NCBI GenBank assembly: GCA_900073065.1
Contig: FJOG01000073.1
Coordinates: forward strand, 3,238 to 67,237
From: Phialocephala subalpina
Lineage: Eukaryota > Ascomycota > Leotiomycetes > Helotiales > Mollisiaceae
Direction of reading: 5' to 3'
DNA length: 64,000 nt
Below, piece by piece: positions 35,205-47,278 of this stretch (position 1 is its first letter; each line of letters starts with the position of its first letter). A program made the position numbers and the translations under genes. The notes below the pieces were generated by a model, which saw only the letters and a program-made list of their open reading frames with translations, was not told where the DNA came from and searched no databases.

Positions 35205-37085
35205 GACGCATAGGAATGCGATCGCAGCTTCAAAGTGCAGTGAGTTAACAGGCGGTGAAGGGTGAGAGACCCGAGTTCAAGTAAGCAATCGAAGCAAGTA
35301 AAACTATTCTTAGCCTTGGACAAGCTTGACCTCACCCTCGAGTGTGTTCGTTTTCCATCCTCTGCCGTCTCAGCGAAAGCTAATATCTGTTATGATGCGA
35401 ACAGCGCGCGAGCAAATCAACCGTCTTCTCGACGAGAGTGCCTGCGACTGCTGTTCTATGGAGGTCTGCTCCGTTGGGAAGAGCAAGATCAGGAGAAAAT
35501 TTTCACGTTGGGAGCCGTCTCTGTCTGGAGAGTGGACTCCCAAGTAGGAAGGACATTACTAGTCATGCAACAAGCTTCGATGTGCAAAGTGTGAAAGCGT
35601 ATTGCGCATTCGTGTTCCGTATTTACGATATGCAACAAAGTTCTCACATTTTCAACTTCGGAAGGGAGTCGAGGGACAACAAAAACCTCCAATTTTCGAC
35701 TCAGCCACTGTTGGAGGTCCTTGGCCCATCTCCCGACTCAAGGTCTCCTCATCATCTAGTTCATATCCCTCGGATTCGCGAAGGACGGTAGAAAGAGCAG
35801 GTAGACTGTAGACTGAAGATAAGGAGACAGCAGAGTTAGAGAATGATCAAAGCACGTGACAACGAAAGCCGGCATCTGCTTGGAGGAGCTCAGGGAGCTA
35901 GGATATCAATTAATAAATCATGATTGCAAGTAAGGGTCGTTCCTCGGGCACATGGCCGTATAGAGGACGTGAAGGTAGTTTGGAAAGCCAAGCGTAAGAA
36001 GCTGTTCTTTCGAAGGTAATTTCGGCCTAGAAAACTGTTCGAAATCGGTTGGTCGGCCTGAAGCAAAGTTCCAACATCAACATCCACTTGATTTGCAACT
36101 CCAAACAATCGCGACGTCGGCACAAAATCCACCTATTGCTCTCTGCGAGTCGTAGAATCCAAGATGACCAATTCATGTTCTGCAGATCGCGCATAGCACA
36201 TTCAAAAACCCATACCGGATTGCTGGGACAAATTCGACTGCTACAACCTGCCTCCACAAAATGCAACCACCAAACACGAATGGCAAAGCGAAAGGCAATG
36301 GCAGAGGCACAATCAAGGAACTAAATGGACGTGCAGGAGGAATACGTCACAACAGCCAACATCCGCGAAGAATTCGTCCTCGATGTTGTTCTCGAGCAAA
36401 GATCCTTCGCAGCAAACAAGATGCATCAGACGCAGAGCGAAATTGAAGGCCTAAAAGAGCCTCGAGGAGGTGCAATACAAACCATGGGATACATGAGGCC
36501 TTGCTACACTTGTAGAGCGCAGGTGGTGTGGTGCTGAAGGTTCTCAACACGACGACTGGATGTTCGAATCTTAAGTTCTTTCTCGGGCTTGGACCAAGCG
36601 GTCTGATTCGCCTGCGTCCCGCTGCAACCTTACCAGCTTCCGGGGTTTGTCCGATTGCGCCTCAACTTCTCTCTATTTACCCGAAAGTCAATCTCGGATT
36701 GCGGGGAACATATCGATGCTTTGGGAATTCATTTCCGGTTGGGCCACAGATTTATATTCAGAAATTTCTGAACCGCATCTTTTCAAATTTGGATTCGTCC
36801 GAGAGCCGTCAGGTTCCCCGCATCTGCTCTTAAAATTCCCAGAAAGAGAACTGGTGGAGATGCTTGCGATTAATTGACTTTCTCGGCAGCATCCGAACAT
36901 CCAAGCGACATCAGGAGACCACAGAAGTACGCAAAGTTTTGGATGGAGTCAACGGACAAGCGAAGTCTCATTTCCTTTTGGTCTTTTCTGTTGACCTTTT
37001 CTTTCTTCCTGCGCTCCTCGGATTCTCGTACTGCTTTCCCTCCTGCCAGCGACCTTAATCGAACTAACGCCAGTCACTCGTTACC
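35205..37085. other. Long intergenic region, no supported gene
   Basis: About 1.9 kb with only short overlapping frames on both strands, none recognised. Short plus-strand pieces at 36050-36540 look weakly protein-like but cannot be joined. Confidence 0.4.
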
Positions 37086-38735
37086 ATGTTTCCTTCCCTC
37101 TTTCTGGCCACTTTAATCAGTGGAGCAGTTGCAACATCAAGCTTTGCCCCTACCACTGCAACCTGCCCAAGCTCCCTGGTACGAATTGCAACTAGTCTTT
37201 CAACAGACGAGGAAACATGGAGAACAGCACGAAAGACTTTGGCAGACACCTCCCTTCGATCATGGCTTTCGGACAAAGGCTTTGAGACCACAGCAGAACT
37301 CCCCACCCTTGGCCTCTCAATCAGTGGAGGTGGCTACCGTGCTCTCCTCACTGGAGCTGGTGTCATCCAAGCTCTGGACTCGGACGACAGCGATGTCAGT
37401 ACTAGCGGTCTCTACCAGGCTATCACCTACACATCCGCTCTCTCTGGAGGATCGTGGTTGCTATCCTCGTTGGCAGATCACGACTTCCCCACCGTCAGCA
37501 GCCTCTTGTCAAGTCAATGGGAGTCAGCCTTCAGCAACGGCATCCTCGCTCCGAATGGCTGGCTAGCACTCATCGCCTATGCCGAGATCTTGATCGACAT
37601 CAACGCAAAGGAATCTGCGGGCTTCACATCCACATTCACAGATCTTTGGGCACGACTGTTGGGCTATCAACTTCTATCCGGCAGTGATGGAGGGGTCGCT
37701 AGTACACTCTCCGGCATTCAAAGCAAATCCAAATTTGCTTCTCACAGCATCCCATACCCAATCATCACCTCATTGAACGCGGATCTCACCACTGGCTCTT
37801 GCGTTCCAGAAGCAAACTCCTCTGTCTGGGAGTTGACTCCTTTTGAATTTGGATCATGGGCCGACGAGGTGAACGCCTTCACTCCCAGCAAGTACTTGGG
37901 CTCCTCAGTCTCCAACGGTGCTGGATCAACTTGCTACACTGGATATGACAACCTCGGCTTCGTTCTCGGAACATCATCAAATGTCTTCAACGACTTGGCA
38001 GCAATCTACTCCTCTCTCGCCTCGACCATCAACACTCTTTGCTCAGCTACCATCGGTACCGTCGATGACAGCACCCTCGGGGATGTCATCTCTGCCCTCG
38101 AGACCGTCTTCCCCAGCCTTACAGCCGACCTCGCTTCTGCTCTCGACGCACTCTACGCCCTTTACCCAAACCCATTCTACAACCTCGCTTCGGCATCTCA
38201 AGTCTCTTCCCAAGAAACCCTGCACATGGTAGATGGCGGTGAATCTGGACAGACCTCTCCAATATTTCCCCACCTCCTCCCTGCCCGCAACGTCAGTCTC
38301 GTCATTGTCAATGACAACAACGGCGATGGGTCCGTTATGCCTTCATACCCCAACGGAACAGCAATCTACAAGTCATACCTTGCTGCCAAAGCCGCTGGTT
38401 TGACACGCATGCCTGCTGTGCCTTCACCCATCTCATACCTGACCAACTATACATCCGGAAACCCCATTTTCTTCGGCTGCAAGGACTCCAGCGTTACAAC
38501 GCTAGTCTGGCTACCGAACGCAGACTACACGTACGCCAGTGGCATCGCCACGTTCGAATTGACGTTCACGAGCACCGTTTCCAAGGAGATGGTCGCGAAT
38601 GGTGCTGCGGTGATGAGTCGTAATGATAGTGATGAGTGGGCTGTGTGTCTCAGTTGTGCGATTTTGGATGCAGGTGGGTTGGATGTGCCGAGTAGCTGTG
38701 ATGCTTGTTTTGAGCAGTATTGTTATGCAGGGTAA
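37086..38735 (+). CDS. Secreted lysophospholipase / phospholipase B
   Basis: An intronless frame of 549 residues. Residues 1-16 (MFPSLFLATLISGAVA) are a signal peptide. The cytosolic-PLA2-like catalytic domain shows LSISGGGYRALLTGAG (about 77-92, the oxyanion loop), then the nucleophile serine S120 in ALSGGSWLL, and the partner Asp383 in VDGGESGQTSP. These are the Ser-Asp dyad motifs of fungal phospholipase B (Plb1 family). Length is a little short of the usual 600-650, and no GPI-type hydrophobic tail is seen; it ends with cysteines (SCDACFEQYC). It hydrolyses acyl chains of phospholipids and lysophospholipids outside the cell, for nutrition or host interaction. The gene looks intact. Confidence 0.9.
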   Translation: MFPSLFLATLISGAVATSSFAPTTATCPSSLVRIATSLSTDEETWRTARKTLADTSLRSWLSDKGFETTAELPTLGLSISGGGYRALLTGAGVIQALDSDDSDVSTSGLYQAITYTSALSGGSWLLSSLADHDFPTVSSLLSSQWESAFSNGILAPNGWLALIAYAEILIDINAKESAGFTSTFTDLWARLLGYQLLSGSDGGVASTLSGIQSKSKFASHSIPYPIITSLNADLTTGSCVPEANSSVWELTPFEFGSWADEVNAFTPSKYLGSSVSNGAGSTCYTGYDNLGFVLGTSSNVFNDLAAIYSSLASTINTLCSATIGTVDDSTLGDVISALETVFPSLTADLASALDALYALYPNPFYNLASASQVSSQETLHMVDGGESGQTSPIFPHLLPARNVSLVIVNDNNGDGSVMPSYPNGTAIYKSYLAAKAAGLTRMPAVPSPISYLTNYTSGNPIFFGCKDSSVTTLVWLPNADYTYASGIATFELTFTSTVSKEMVANGAAVMSRNDSDEWAVCLSCAILDAGGLDVPSSCDACFEQYCYAG

Positions 38736-39490
38736 CAAGGAGCATGTTCCTCCTTCGATGTACGATACGAAGCGAGTACCCGATGAGACAATGAGTAATG
38801 TTAATATTAATTTTCAACACTCTATCTCTAAGGGTGTCTATATGCCGGTTAGTGCCAGCCTCTTGATCACTATGCCATAATCACCTTCTTGCAGTGTCCG
38901 ACCAGCTTGCAACGTTGGGCTAGAAGTCGACTTTCCGCATTCTTGAACCTGCCCAATACCTCCTAGGGAAACGCAGATGTCTCTCGACTTGTTCCCTCGT
39001 CCGTAGGCTGGATGAAGCCGGGGTCTTGTAGTGCAAAAAATAGTTGACAGTTCCCGTCTAGACGAGCTCAACCCAAGTCTCAGAACAGAACACAAATTCC
39101 AAAACTTTCAGTCCGTTGCCACACATTTCGCTGCAGTCATGATTCTCATCTCAGATGTTTCTTTTGGCGTTTTGGGATAGTTAATAATATGAATCGCGAG
39201 GATCTATGAAGTATCCCCTACCTAAGTTGCGCTTCGCTTTATAGAAAGGCTTTAAAAAAAATTTCAAGCATCGCCAAATGCGTCGTTCAAGTTCCCAAAT
39301 TCAGAGAGGATTACGAGACTCCTAGAGCAGATGTAAATAACGTCAATTAGGAAGGCAACGCGATTGCGTTAGGGGCAACGCAGATAAAATATTTCTGTTA
39401 TCACATGGACCCCCTTTCTCTTGAATGTAAACCGATCACAATTCCGCTACTCGGGCACCAAAGCACTCAATTCTTCTCCTCCCGTCTCAT
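38736..39490. other. Intergenic, nothing recognised
   Basis: Short frames only, moderately AT-rich near 39180-39260. Confidence 0.5.
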
Positions 39491-39880
39491 TCAAGCGAAT
39501 TTGGAGGGGTTGTTCCAAAATATACTGCGCCAATTCGAGATTAGATTCTTCGTTGTCTCCGATGCATTCGCACCATACGCAATTGTAGAAGAGATTGAGG
39601 GGTTGCTTTTCGTGATAAAGTTGCCATAGATCGCTGAGCTCTGCCAGCAAGAGATTTGGAGAAGAAAAGAAGGGACTTACTCATGAATGCTTTCATGAAA
39701 TCAGGACCGATGTTTGCTTGCGATCCTCCAAAGTACGCAGTCTCCTCTGTGCTGTGAAGTGCAGCTGGAACAGAGTACTGGTATTGTATGCTCCGTGATC
39801 TGAGTTGCTGATCCCTTCGGCGAGCCAGTATGAGGGGTGCGTCAGATGACGAGTGGATGAATAATTCAATTGAATCCCAA
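39491..39880 (-). pseudogene. C-terminal fragment of a type-B carboxylesterase
   Basis: On the minus strand THPSYWLAEGISNSDHGAY is in one frame and, after a one-base shift, YQYSVPAALHSTEETAYFGG follows in another. It continues SQANIGPDFMKAFM, a GTAAGT..GCAG intron, then SSAIYGNFITKSNPSISSTI and NNPSKFA with a stop at 39491. The order 'YWLAE..S..G..AY.YQYSVPAALH..E..AYFG' then 'IWGNFI...NPSIS' is the C-terminal end of fungal carboxylesterases (COesterase, alpha/beta hydrolase). The His of the catalytic triad (AALH) is in the fragment. The rest is absent, so this is a relic. Confidence 0.6.
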
Positions 39881-40625
39881 TGTTTATAGAGGCCCGCTAA
39901 ATCAAGGGATAGGATAACGAGTACATATCAGGAACCGCGATTGTACTATTTCCACTTCCGCATCTGATAGAGAGCAAGGACAAGAGTAGGTTGTCACGCG
40001 GGACAGAAGCGAGCTCAGGGGGAGGCATTCGATGCCCATACACCTTAAGCATGGTCCTGAACCATGGGAAAGTCGAACTCTGAGGAAGCTTAATCCAGGG
40101 GACCTCAATATTATTGGCTCAGATGCAGCATTGGTGAGTTTCCAGCTCCATAGATAGGCGTCGAAGCCGATAGATCCCACTTTCGAAGCTCGCATTCCTC
40201 CACCAATAATAAAAATATCACGATCGGCTTCCGATTTGGATCAACTCCAGTATTTTGGGTAGTAAACTTGGTTCAAGTGCGCTGCCTCTTCGAGTTTAGT
40301 ACACCCGCTTTAGGTATAAACCTAGTTTAGTAGAGCGACTTTTTTTTAATCTATATATCTATATATCTATAAGTTATAATCTTTAGGATCGTTTTAGTGG
40401 GCCAACCGAGATAGCGATAGGCATTTAAAAACTTGTTCTCAATAAAGGGTTAGTATATTTATTAAGAAAATATATTGCTAAGACAGCGAAGAAGTAAGTA
40501 AGTGAATTAATAAAAGCTATACGAAAGAAAAACAATAGACGAAATATTAGGACGATTGCTGAGGCACGATAAATTTACATGTATTAATCGGCCGTTCAAA
40601 CTACCCCTCTTTGTTATTGCAGCAG
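39881..40625. other. Intergenic, partly AT-rich (40310-40560)
   Basis: No gene seen. A run 'tatatatctatatatctata' lies near 40352, followed by AT-rich sequence. Confidence 0.5.
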
Positions 40626-41171
40626 CTAGCCCAGCACCGGCATACCAGGACCAGCGTGCCGAGGCCGAATAAATATCCACGATAGTACAATTTTGACCCC
40701 AGGGGCTTTCACCTCATTTGTCACGTCATTACCACTATCGCTAACTTGATAACAAATAAATCTTTCCCTTTCCTTTAAGACACAGTGCCGAGTCCCGTTC
40801 GCACGCTGATAGACAACGATAAACGTCTCATCCTTTATCCGAGAGAAGTCGCCATGTCCTATAACCACTATAGCTGGTTTCCTATCCGCACCTAAATCCC
40901 ACTTCTGGATCGCATAGATAAACTCATGGATTTGAGGCTCGTCCGCACCAGTACGGGGTGCCTTCATGCCGACATGCTGCTCGAACTCTGAGACGGTGCA
41001 ATTGAAGAATCGGGCTGTAGACACCCAAACACAGTTATCTGTGCGTTCGGAGTCATTCCAGTAGAGATAAGGGTCGATGTTTAGTCGAGCGAAATTTCGG
41101 CTGAGGGGCCCCATCTCATCGATGTTCAGCTCCGCCAGGCGTTTGGCTAGGACATCTAGGTCGTCCCCCAT
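40626..41171 (-). CDS. Small protein with a possible papain-like cysteine peptidase fold
   Basis: A complete intronless frame of 181 residues starting MGDDLDVLAKRLAEL. After a helical N-terminus comes TDNCVWVSTARFFNCTVSEF with Cys47 at the start of a helix, then a helix (PQIHEFIYAIQKW), beta strands (AIVVIGHG, TFIVVYQ), and TRHCVL with His129 at the start of a strand. This Cys-helix...beta...His order resembles papain-fold domains, such as Tox-PL-type and deubiquitinase-like domains. The third residue could be the Asp/Asn in SDSGNDVTN. That is pattern matching only. No signal peptide. It lies alone among decayed DNA, which suits an accessory gene, perhaps acquired. It may equally be an orphan protein. 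Confidence 0.4.
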   Translation of the reverse strand: MGDDLDVLAKRLAELNIDEMGPLSRNFARLNIDPYLYWNDSERTDNCVWVSTARFFNCTVSEFEQHVGMKAPRTGADEPQIHEFIYAIQKWDLGADRKPAIVVIGHGDFSRIKDETFIVVYQRANGTRHCVLKERERFICYQVSDSGNDVTNEVKAPGVKIVLSWIFIRPRHAGPGMPVLG

Positions 41172-43469
41172 GATTAGCCTCGCAATTAATGACCTCTGGT
41201 ATCTGTGATGTGAAGGCCGAAGAAAGAGGACGGGATCACAAAGAAACTTTAGATAGTAAGGTATGATTGAAATGGCAAAGGGGTTTTAAACACCTAGGTA
41301 CTACTCTGAGTCAAAATTCAGCCCGCTAGTCCCAATTGGGACTAGCCATCCCAGCCCTCTACAAAGTACAGGATCTTTTAATTATTAAACATCGCCACCC
41401 AAATTATCCAATTACAGACCAAAAAGAGAAGATTTAGACAGGTGGTTTGGCAGACCACTCGGTTTTTCGACAGTATTTGGACAAATCTACACTCGCCTAA
41501 CAATTAAAAGGCCCTGTACTTCGTATACCGCGAAGGCGATTCCAAAAGGTGAGAGATCTTCGGAGGTAACCAAAGCGAGCTCGCTTACGCTCATTTGTGG
41601 ACCCTTAGATTAGGATAGTCGTCGCATAAAACAGCCCCCAAAACCGCTTGATTCGGCGGCCATGGCACCTGAATCTTACATTTAGCTGTAAATCTGCTAA
41701 ACGACCAAATCTTAATTGATGTATCCACCAGACTTAGACTTGGGACTTACTTGTTTATTTCCGAAGTTAAACCACAGCCCACACACTTCCTCTCCGCATT
41801 TACCGTATGAAACAAACTCAAGATACAGCAATGTCGCCATCAATCGTCACAGTTGACGCCTCTGAGCTTCTTGAGAAGATTCTCGATATCGTTGTTCGAG
41901 ATGCGGCCTCATCGCTGCTAACTTTCTCTCGCCAGAGCTTCTGAAGGAAACAATGGATACAAGTAGGCATTGAAGTTTAGCCGTCTCGAAGCTCGATACT
42001 GACATAGGAGGCAGGGGAGCCGCAATTCTCTAGCCGCAAGCTATACGACTCCAAAGCAACTCATGAGGAGCTTGGTGATGGCTTCTTTCCGGAGGGCTCG
42101 CAGCGAGTATATGTGAGCCAAAGCGTTTCTAAGGAGACTTTGCGTCGACTGACGTTCCAGGTAGGCCTCCTGGCTAAGATCCCAGACCAACTGATCAAGA
42201 TCATGCGCCCGCCGGTCTGGCAAGGTATCATGGATTGCTTTGAGGCAACGCGGCCGCTCTTAACTGACCGAGTAATTAATACTGAAACGATCAGCGATGA
42301 GTACTCTTCGTACACAGGAGATAGCTGCTATCTCAAAAGAGCGGATATATGCTTGCCTCGACAGCAGCTCTTCGGCTCACACCAGGAGCAAAGTCTCAGC
42401 CTCTGCACAGAGTAAGGCACTCAAAATTCCTACTAAGAACAAGTTAGTAATACTCTTGGCGTAGGACCAAATAGCGTACCTCGTCCGCACCGACCCCACC
42501 AACTCTCTCTTCACTCCTGTAATTGGCTGCTTGATTGCAGGCTCAAATTCAACATATAAGAATGGCGTAAGCTCGAGACTCATCACTCCTCCAGACAATG
42601 ACTGATCACATTGGCTTCAGGCCACTGCGGTAATTCCAGGAAGTCATTTGTGGGGTCCCGAACGAGCTCCCAAAGTAGATGAATGTGTATATGCGGAGAT
42701 GGCACCAGGTTCAGCTCTTTTCACTCTCGGCTGTGGGGTCCTCCAGACCATGATGTGGCTATTTCTGACCTTTCCCGATAACCACCTACCATGGAGCTGG
42801 CGAAAACAAGTGCGAAGCTAGCGATCCTAATGCGTCGAGGATTTTGATCGCTGTCTTTGCGCAAAGAGATTATTATCACCAGGATCAAGACGAGGTGCTT
42901 TCTACGCCAGTTGAGATTGCTCGTAGACTGCCAGAAGACATCCTCAAATTAGCCGGTTATTGTAAGAGACATCATGAACAAATGTTTGTAAGGATTGAGC
43001 TGACACTTACTTCAGACAAGGCTGTCGGCGGCGTGGGCTATGTCGAAGACACCAGCACCCAAGGAGAGCGCAAGCATAGGCAAACTCGGTCCCACTGCCG
43101 CTCAAGTAGCCCTCTAAATATATCAAGCACAAACTACAATATTGGGAGAAAGTGCATGGGAATATAACTTTGTCAATTCAACGCGAGCAACTAGCTCGCC
43201 AGTGCGCAAGGCTTCTTACGAAAAGGCACGATTGAATAAGGAAACGTTGTAAAGGTAGCATAGAAATATATTGAACGGTAGTTGTACCTAGGACCTTGGG
43301 GCAATTGGTACAAGAGAGCAGACAGTTATCGTTGACAACACGCGCTTGCATGTGAATTCAGTTCGAAACTGAGCTGGCTAGTAAAGCAAGGCCGTATATT
43401 TTACAATCGACTTTGCTTCAGCTTCTTGGTGCAAGCCTTCAGATCTGAATCAACCGTCCTAGGTCCCAC
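41172..43469. other. Long region of gene remnants and non-coding DNA
   Basis: Several short plus-strand pieces look protein-like but cannot be joined: 41831-41944 (SIVTVDASELLEKILDIVV), 42044-42415 (ATHEELGDGFFPEGSQRVY, QVGLLAKIPDQLIKIMRPP) and 42800-43167 (STPVEIARRLPEDILKLAGY). Stops and frame changes lie between. They may be one decayed gene of unknown family. A perfect palindrome lies at 41327-41344. Confidence 0.4.
41327..41344. repeat. Perfect 18-bp palindrome
   Basis: TAGTCCCAATTGGGACTA reads the same on both strands. It lies about 160 bases upstream of the small minus-strand gene ending at 41171. It could be a site for a dimeric regulator, or chance. Confidence 0.6.
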
Positions 43470-44769
43470 TCAATCTCTGAACACTCTCGTCTCTACCGTC
43501 TTTACGATCTTGGTCTTGCTACCCTCCAAAATGTGTTCTTGACTGCTGTTGTCGTCCTCCACTCCAATCGCTGTCTTCACCGTTGTTTCATTCTTGCCCA
43601 CGTATGAATGGAGCTCGACTGCGCCGCGAGTGTTCTGACTTCTGAATATATTCCCGCTTGACTGTCCATATCCATATTGTGACCGGTTCGAGGAGCCGCC
43701 GAAAGTCTTCTTGAACATTGGTCGTAACGCTGGCGCTGATGCTGAAATGATGGCAAGGTTGACTTCGATTTGGGACCAGAGCAAGATCTGCGCTTGTTAG
43801 AAGGAACATTACGCCATCAGGGTTTACTCACGTAGATCGCATCGTAGGCTACATCCTTGGTTGTAGCATAAACGTAGAGAGCGTAAAATCGGAGAATTGA
43901 AGCAATGATCGCCACGCCGCCTGTTGAGAAGATCCCAACAAGAGCCCCTAGCTTGTCAGCGCTACCTAGGCATAAGCTAGAGTGACTTACAACGTCTTCG
44001 AGAGTTGAGATGCAGTTTTACCAGTACGGGAAGAGGCAGGATGAGGATTGCCAGATCAGTCACGATATTGATCGACGCCAACGAGTAGTATGTAGCCGAA
44101 AGGTTGTTGCATCCTGTTGGAAAGGAAGGGGACCAGGCTTGAGATGGATGGCTTCTGCATTCGAACGCCTTGAATGATCAGCTTTAGGTCCGATTGTGTC
44201 TTCGGGAATCTTACATTGACGAAGATGGCGACCAGACTTTGCAGAGTTATGAAACCTGCCACGCCCCAAAGAGCTCGACGAAAGCTCTCTTGCGTCAGAA
44301 TTCTGCGATAGAGCGCTAGAATACTGGCTTTCACCAAGAAAAGTACGAACGGATACACGAGTTGAAAAGCATACCAGTGCTTCAACGTTGGTATCAAGAT
44401 CTCGAGCAGAGGCAATTCATCCGTGTGTCTTCCAGTCCCAAGAGCAACATGATAGCCATTCATTATCGACATTCCAGTGACTGCCACAAGGGCACCAACC
44501 ATGAAGTAGTCATCGAGTCCAACGGTTTTGAGGTAGAAATAACGACAATACAACCTTTGTCAAGTCAGCGTGAGATCTTCAAATCAGTTTCCAAACACGA
44601 ACCGGAGGGCCACAGTAACGTAAGAAGCACAGACAAAAATGCTCATCACCACCAAGAACATCACCTGGCGAGAGCCATTCTCTGTTGTAATGTACGACTT
44701 CATCGCAAAAGGAAGATTTGCCGTCGATTCTCTATGATGCCCCACTCCTCCACTCCTCTGGGACTCCAT
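43470..44769 (-). CDS. Integral membrane protein, fungal rhodopsin-domain (Pth11-like) family
   Basis: Five exons: 44769-44603, 44554-44215, 44168-43991, 43947-43832 and 43787-43470. All GT..AG junctions are in phase, giving 372 residues. Transmembrane segments follow the family order: VMFLVVMSIFVCASYVTVAL, then the signature LYCRYFYLKTVGLDDYFM, HWYAFQLVYPFVLFLVKASI, GFITLQSLVAIFVN, ASINIVTDLAILILPLPVL, and ALVGIFSTGGVAIIASILRF. The loop AFECRSHPSQAW carries the usual cysteine. 'GLDDYF' and 'DLAILILPLPVL' are diagnostic of the Fung_rhodopsin family (PF20684). The cytoplasmic tail is Ser/Thr/Glu-rich. Some Pth11-type members sense surfaces or hosts; most are uncharacterised. The gene looks intact. 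Confidence 0.85.
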
Positions 44770-46044
44770 AGTTTATAGATCGACTATAGAAACGCCTAAG
44801 AAATTCAGGTACTCGATTAGATGCTAGTACCTGCATGTGCTTCTTCTCGAAACATGCTCCCATCCGAAAGGAGACTTGGGCTGCGGCACACATCGTGTAG
44901 GATTCCGGACCTGAATCGAAATCAAACGGCCTGTTGAACAAGCTGGATTGCTTCTCGACGACATCCCACGCTGCTGCTACTATGCTCTGGGATGGGCTAT
45001 ATTCGCTCTCTGAGTTCCGGCAAATGTCAGGTCATCCAACGATGCTGTACCCAAGTCAAGGTCTTCATCGCTGGGAGCATCCAAAACAAACAATATTCTG
45101 GCGCTCCTTTCCATGCCGGCTTTGGAAATTCGTCCGATTGTTTCCAATGAAAACTGTTCATGCACCAGCCATGTCCAAATGAAGAACATTTCCACTAGTG
45201 TGGGGTGTGATTTTGGACAGGATTTGGCTCCTGTTTGTCGGAACCTTAAACGCCACAATTCGCAGAAGGGGAAAGGCCGATATCAATTGAAGGCATCAAT
45301 TCGTCCTCGCAGCAACTTAGCGAAAGAACCCTGCGGCTATGGAACGATACTGCTTGGCAATGTACGCCAGGAAAGTGTTTTCCAAGGGTTGTTGAAGGAT
45401 AAGCGAAGCGTCACAGTTTCTCGGGATCAGTGGCGGCGAATCGAAAGGACTTACGAAGGTACGAATCCCAACTTCAATTCTCCGTGATTGTGGTGACGCG
45501 TACCAACATCAGAGAGATGAGGCTCTCGTCACTATCGAAATCGATGAGCTCTTCGTTCCGAGTAGCCGACTCTTTGCTGCGACGTTGGTTTTGAACACTC
45601 TCCAGACCCACAAACATTTAACCTTGCTCACTGATCTCCAACAGTCGAGTCTATCCGCTTCCCCGTGAAATGGTCCCTGAAATGGCTCTTCAGCCCTCGT
45701 GGGGCCGAAACGTTCCGGTTGGCAAGGATCCAAGAAGCTGGGGTTGGCGTCCAGGGCATGGGATCCTCCGAGCGCCCCAATGGAAGCCCCTACGCCTCAC
45801 TGCAGTCAATTTATTGACCGCACTAATACCATGTAAGAGCTTCTAGATGCATTCTGCCTCGAGTCGGATCCTGCTCAGTGCTGCCCCGTCCAATCCTTTT
45901 TACGTTCCTTCGAAGAGATGCGTCTCGTAATGCACATCCAGTCTCATTTCAAAGCAATTTCGCGGGACGAGCCATGGATGCTTTATACCTGGACTTCCCA
46001 CGCGGGAAAGTGACTTCCAACCACATCTCTCTCAATCTGCCAAG
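44770..46044. other. Intergenic, 1.3 kb, no supported gene
   Basis: Frames at 44980-45258 (minus) and 45113-45487 (plus) are open, but neither is recognised and they overlap on opposite strands. No gene is called. Confidence 0.45.
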
Positions 46045-47278
46045 ATGAAGCTCCTCAACTTCCTTGCGATCACACTCTCAAACGTGGCAATCCTGGCACA
46101 TGCAGCTCCCACTGTCGACAACCTTGAGCGAAGTGTGTGTTCCAAGCCTCCAGTGCGCAAAGAATGGTAAGCACTTCATCAACGTCCAATGAATCGCGCT
46201 GATGAATGCCCAGGAGAACATTGACAACCAAAGAGAAGAGCGGCTACATCAAGGCTGTTCTGTGCCTGACAAAGAAGAAAGCCATCTCAGGTATCTCTGG
46301 AACTCTTAACAGATTTGATGATTTTCATGCGGTTCACAACAACCAAACACCGAATATCCGTAAGTCCACCAACGGCTTTTCCGAGCATCTCTCCTGACTC
46401 TCACAGATTGGGTTGGACACTTCATCCTTTGGCATCGGTATTTCGTGGCAAGCTATGAGAAAGCTTTGATCAATGAGTGTGGGTGGACTGGAGGACAACC
46501 GTAATTTCTCAAGTCTCCATCGAAGATAGCGTACTGACTTCGTAGATATTGGGATTGGTCTCTCGATGTCTCGGAGGACGAAACTAGCACCTCTGTATTC
46601 AACAGCGCTGTTTTCGACCCCAAGACTGGCTTTGGAGGCAACGGCCCGTACCTCGACGCAGATCCATCAATCAACGTCTTCAACCTCACTGGGCGAACTG
46701 GGGGTGGATGCGTGCTTGATGGTCCTTTCACCAACTCATCCTTCATGGTCAACTATCCTGGACCTCCCAAATGCTTAACCCGAGACTTCATTCCTCACAT
46801 CATGAACTCTTTTGCTCAGCAAGACTTGGTTGACCTCGTCCTTGCCCAACCAGATTACACAGCCTTCGCCAAGCAGATTGAGAATGTCCCAGACTTCAAC
46901 TTCCCAAATATTCATGGCAGTGGGCATTTCGGTGTCGGTGGCGTTTTGGGGACGCTCGGAGATGCGTACAACAGCCCTGGAGGTAAGGTTGACTCCAAAA
47001 CTTCCACGAACAGAATTAACAAGACAACAGACCCCCTCTTCTACCTCCACCATGGCAATCTCGATCGTATTCTTACCCAGTGGCAGTACGCCAACCTCAC
47101 TCAACGTCTCAACCAAGTTGGTGGTCCAGTAGCCCCATTTGACTACAGCGGCGTCAACGTCACACTAGACTTCAAGATCAACATAGGCCCACTTGCACCA
47201 AACATAACGTTGAAGCAAGCGCTGAACACACAAGGCAGCACTTTCTGCTACACGTATGACCGAGAGGACTGTTGGTGA
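46045..47278 (+). CDS. Secreted tyrosinase-like copper oxidase
   Basis: Five exons: 46045-46166, 46214-46359, 46407-46500, 46546-46982 and 47031-47278, giving 348 residues. Signal peptide MKLLNFLAITLSNVAILAHA. CuA-type site: FDDFHAVHNN, then HWVGHFILWHRYFVASYE, then PYWDWSLD. CuB-type site: NIHGSGHFGVGGVLG, then DPLFYLHHGNLDRILTQWQ. All the expected copper-binding histidines are visible across the exons. This is the short secreted tyrosinase type of ascomycetes, which oxidises phenols to quinones, e.g. for pigment or metabolite formation. It lacks the long C-terminal shielding domain of intracellular tyrosinases. The exon junctions split motif codons exactly, which supports the model. Confidence 0.9.

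Noticed and set aside
40340..40372. Possible transposon terminal repeat in the 'tatatatctata' run
   Set aside because: Simple low-complexity repeat; no mate copy or target duplication found nearby.
44362..44778. 138-codon plus-strand frame
   Set aside because: Antisense of the rhodopsin-like gene exons.
45113..45487. Plus-strand 124-codon frame with several cysteines
   Set aside because: No motif recognised and an overlapping minus-strand frame of similar length; not enough to call a gene.
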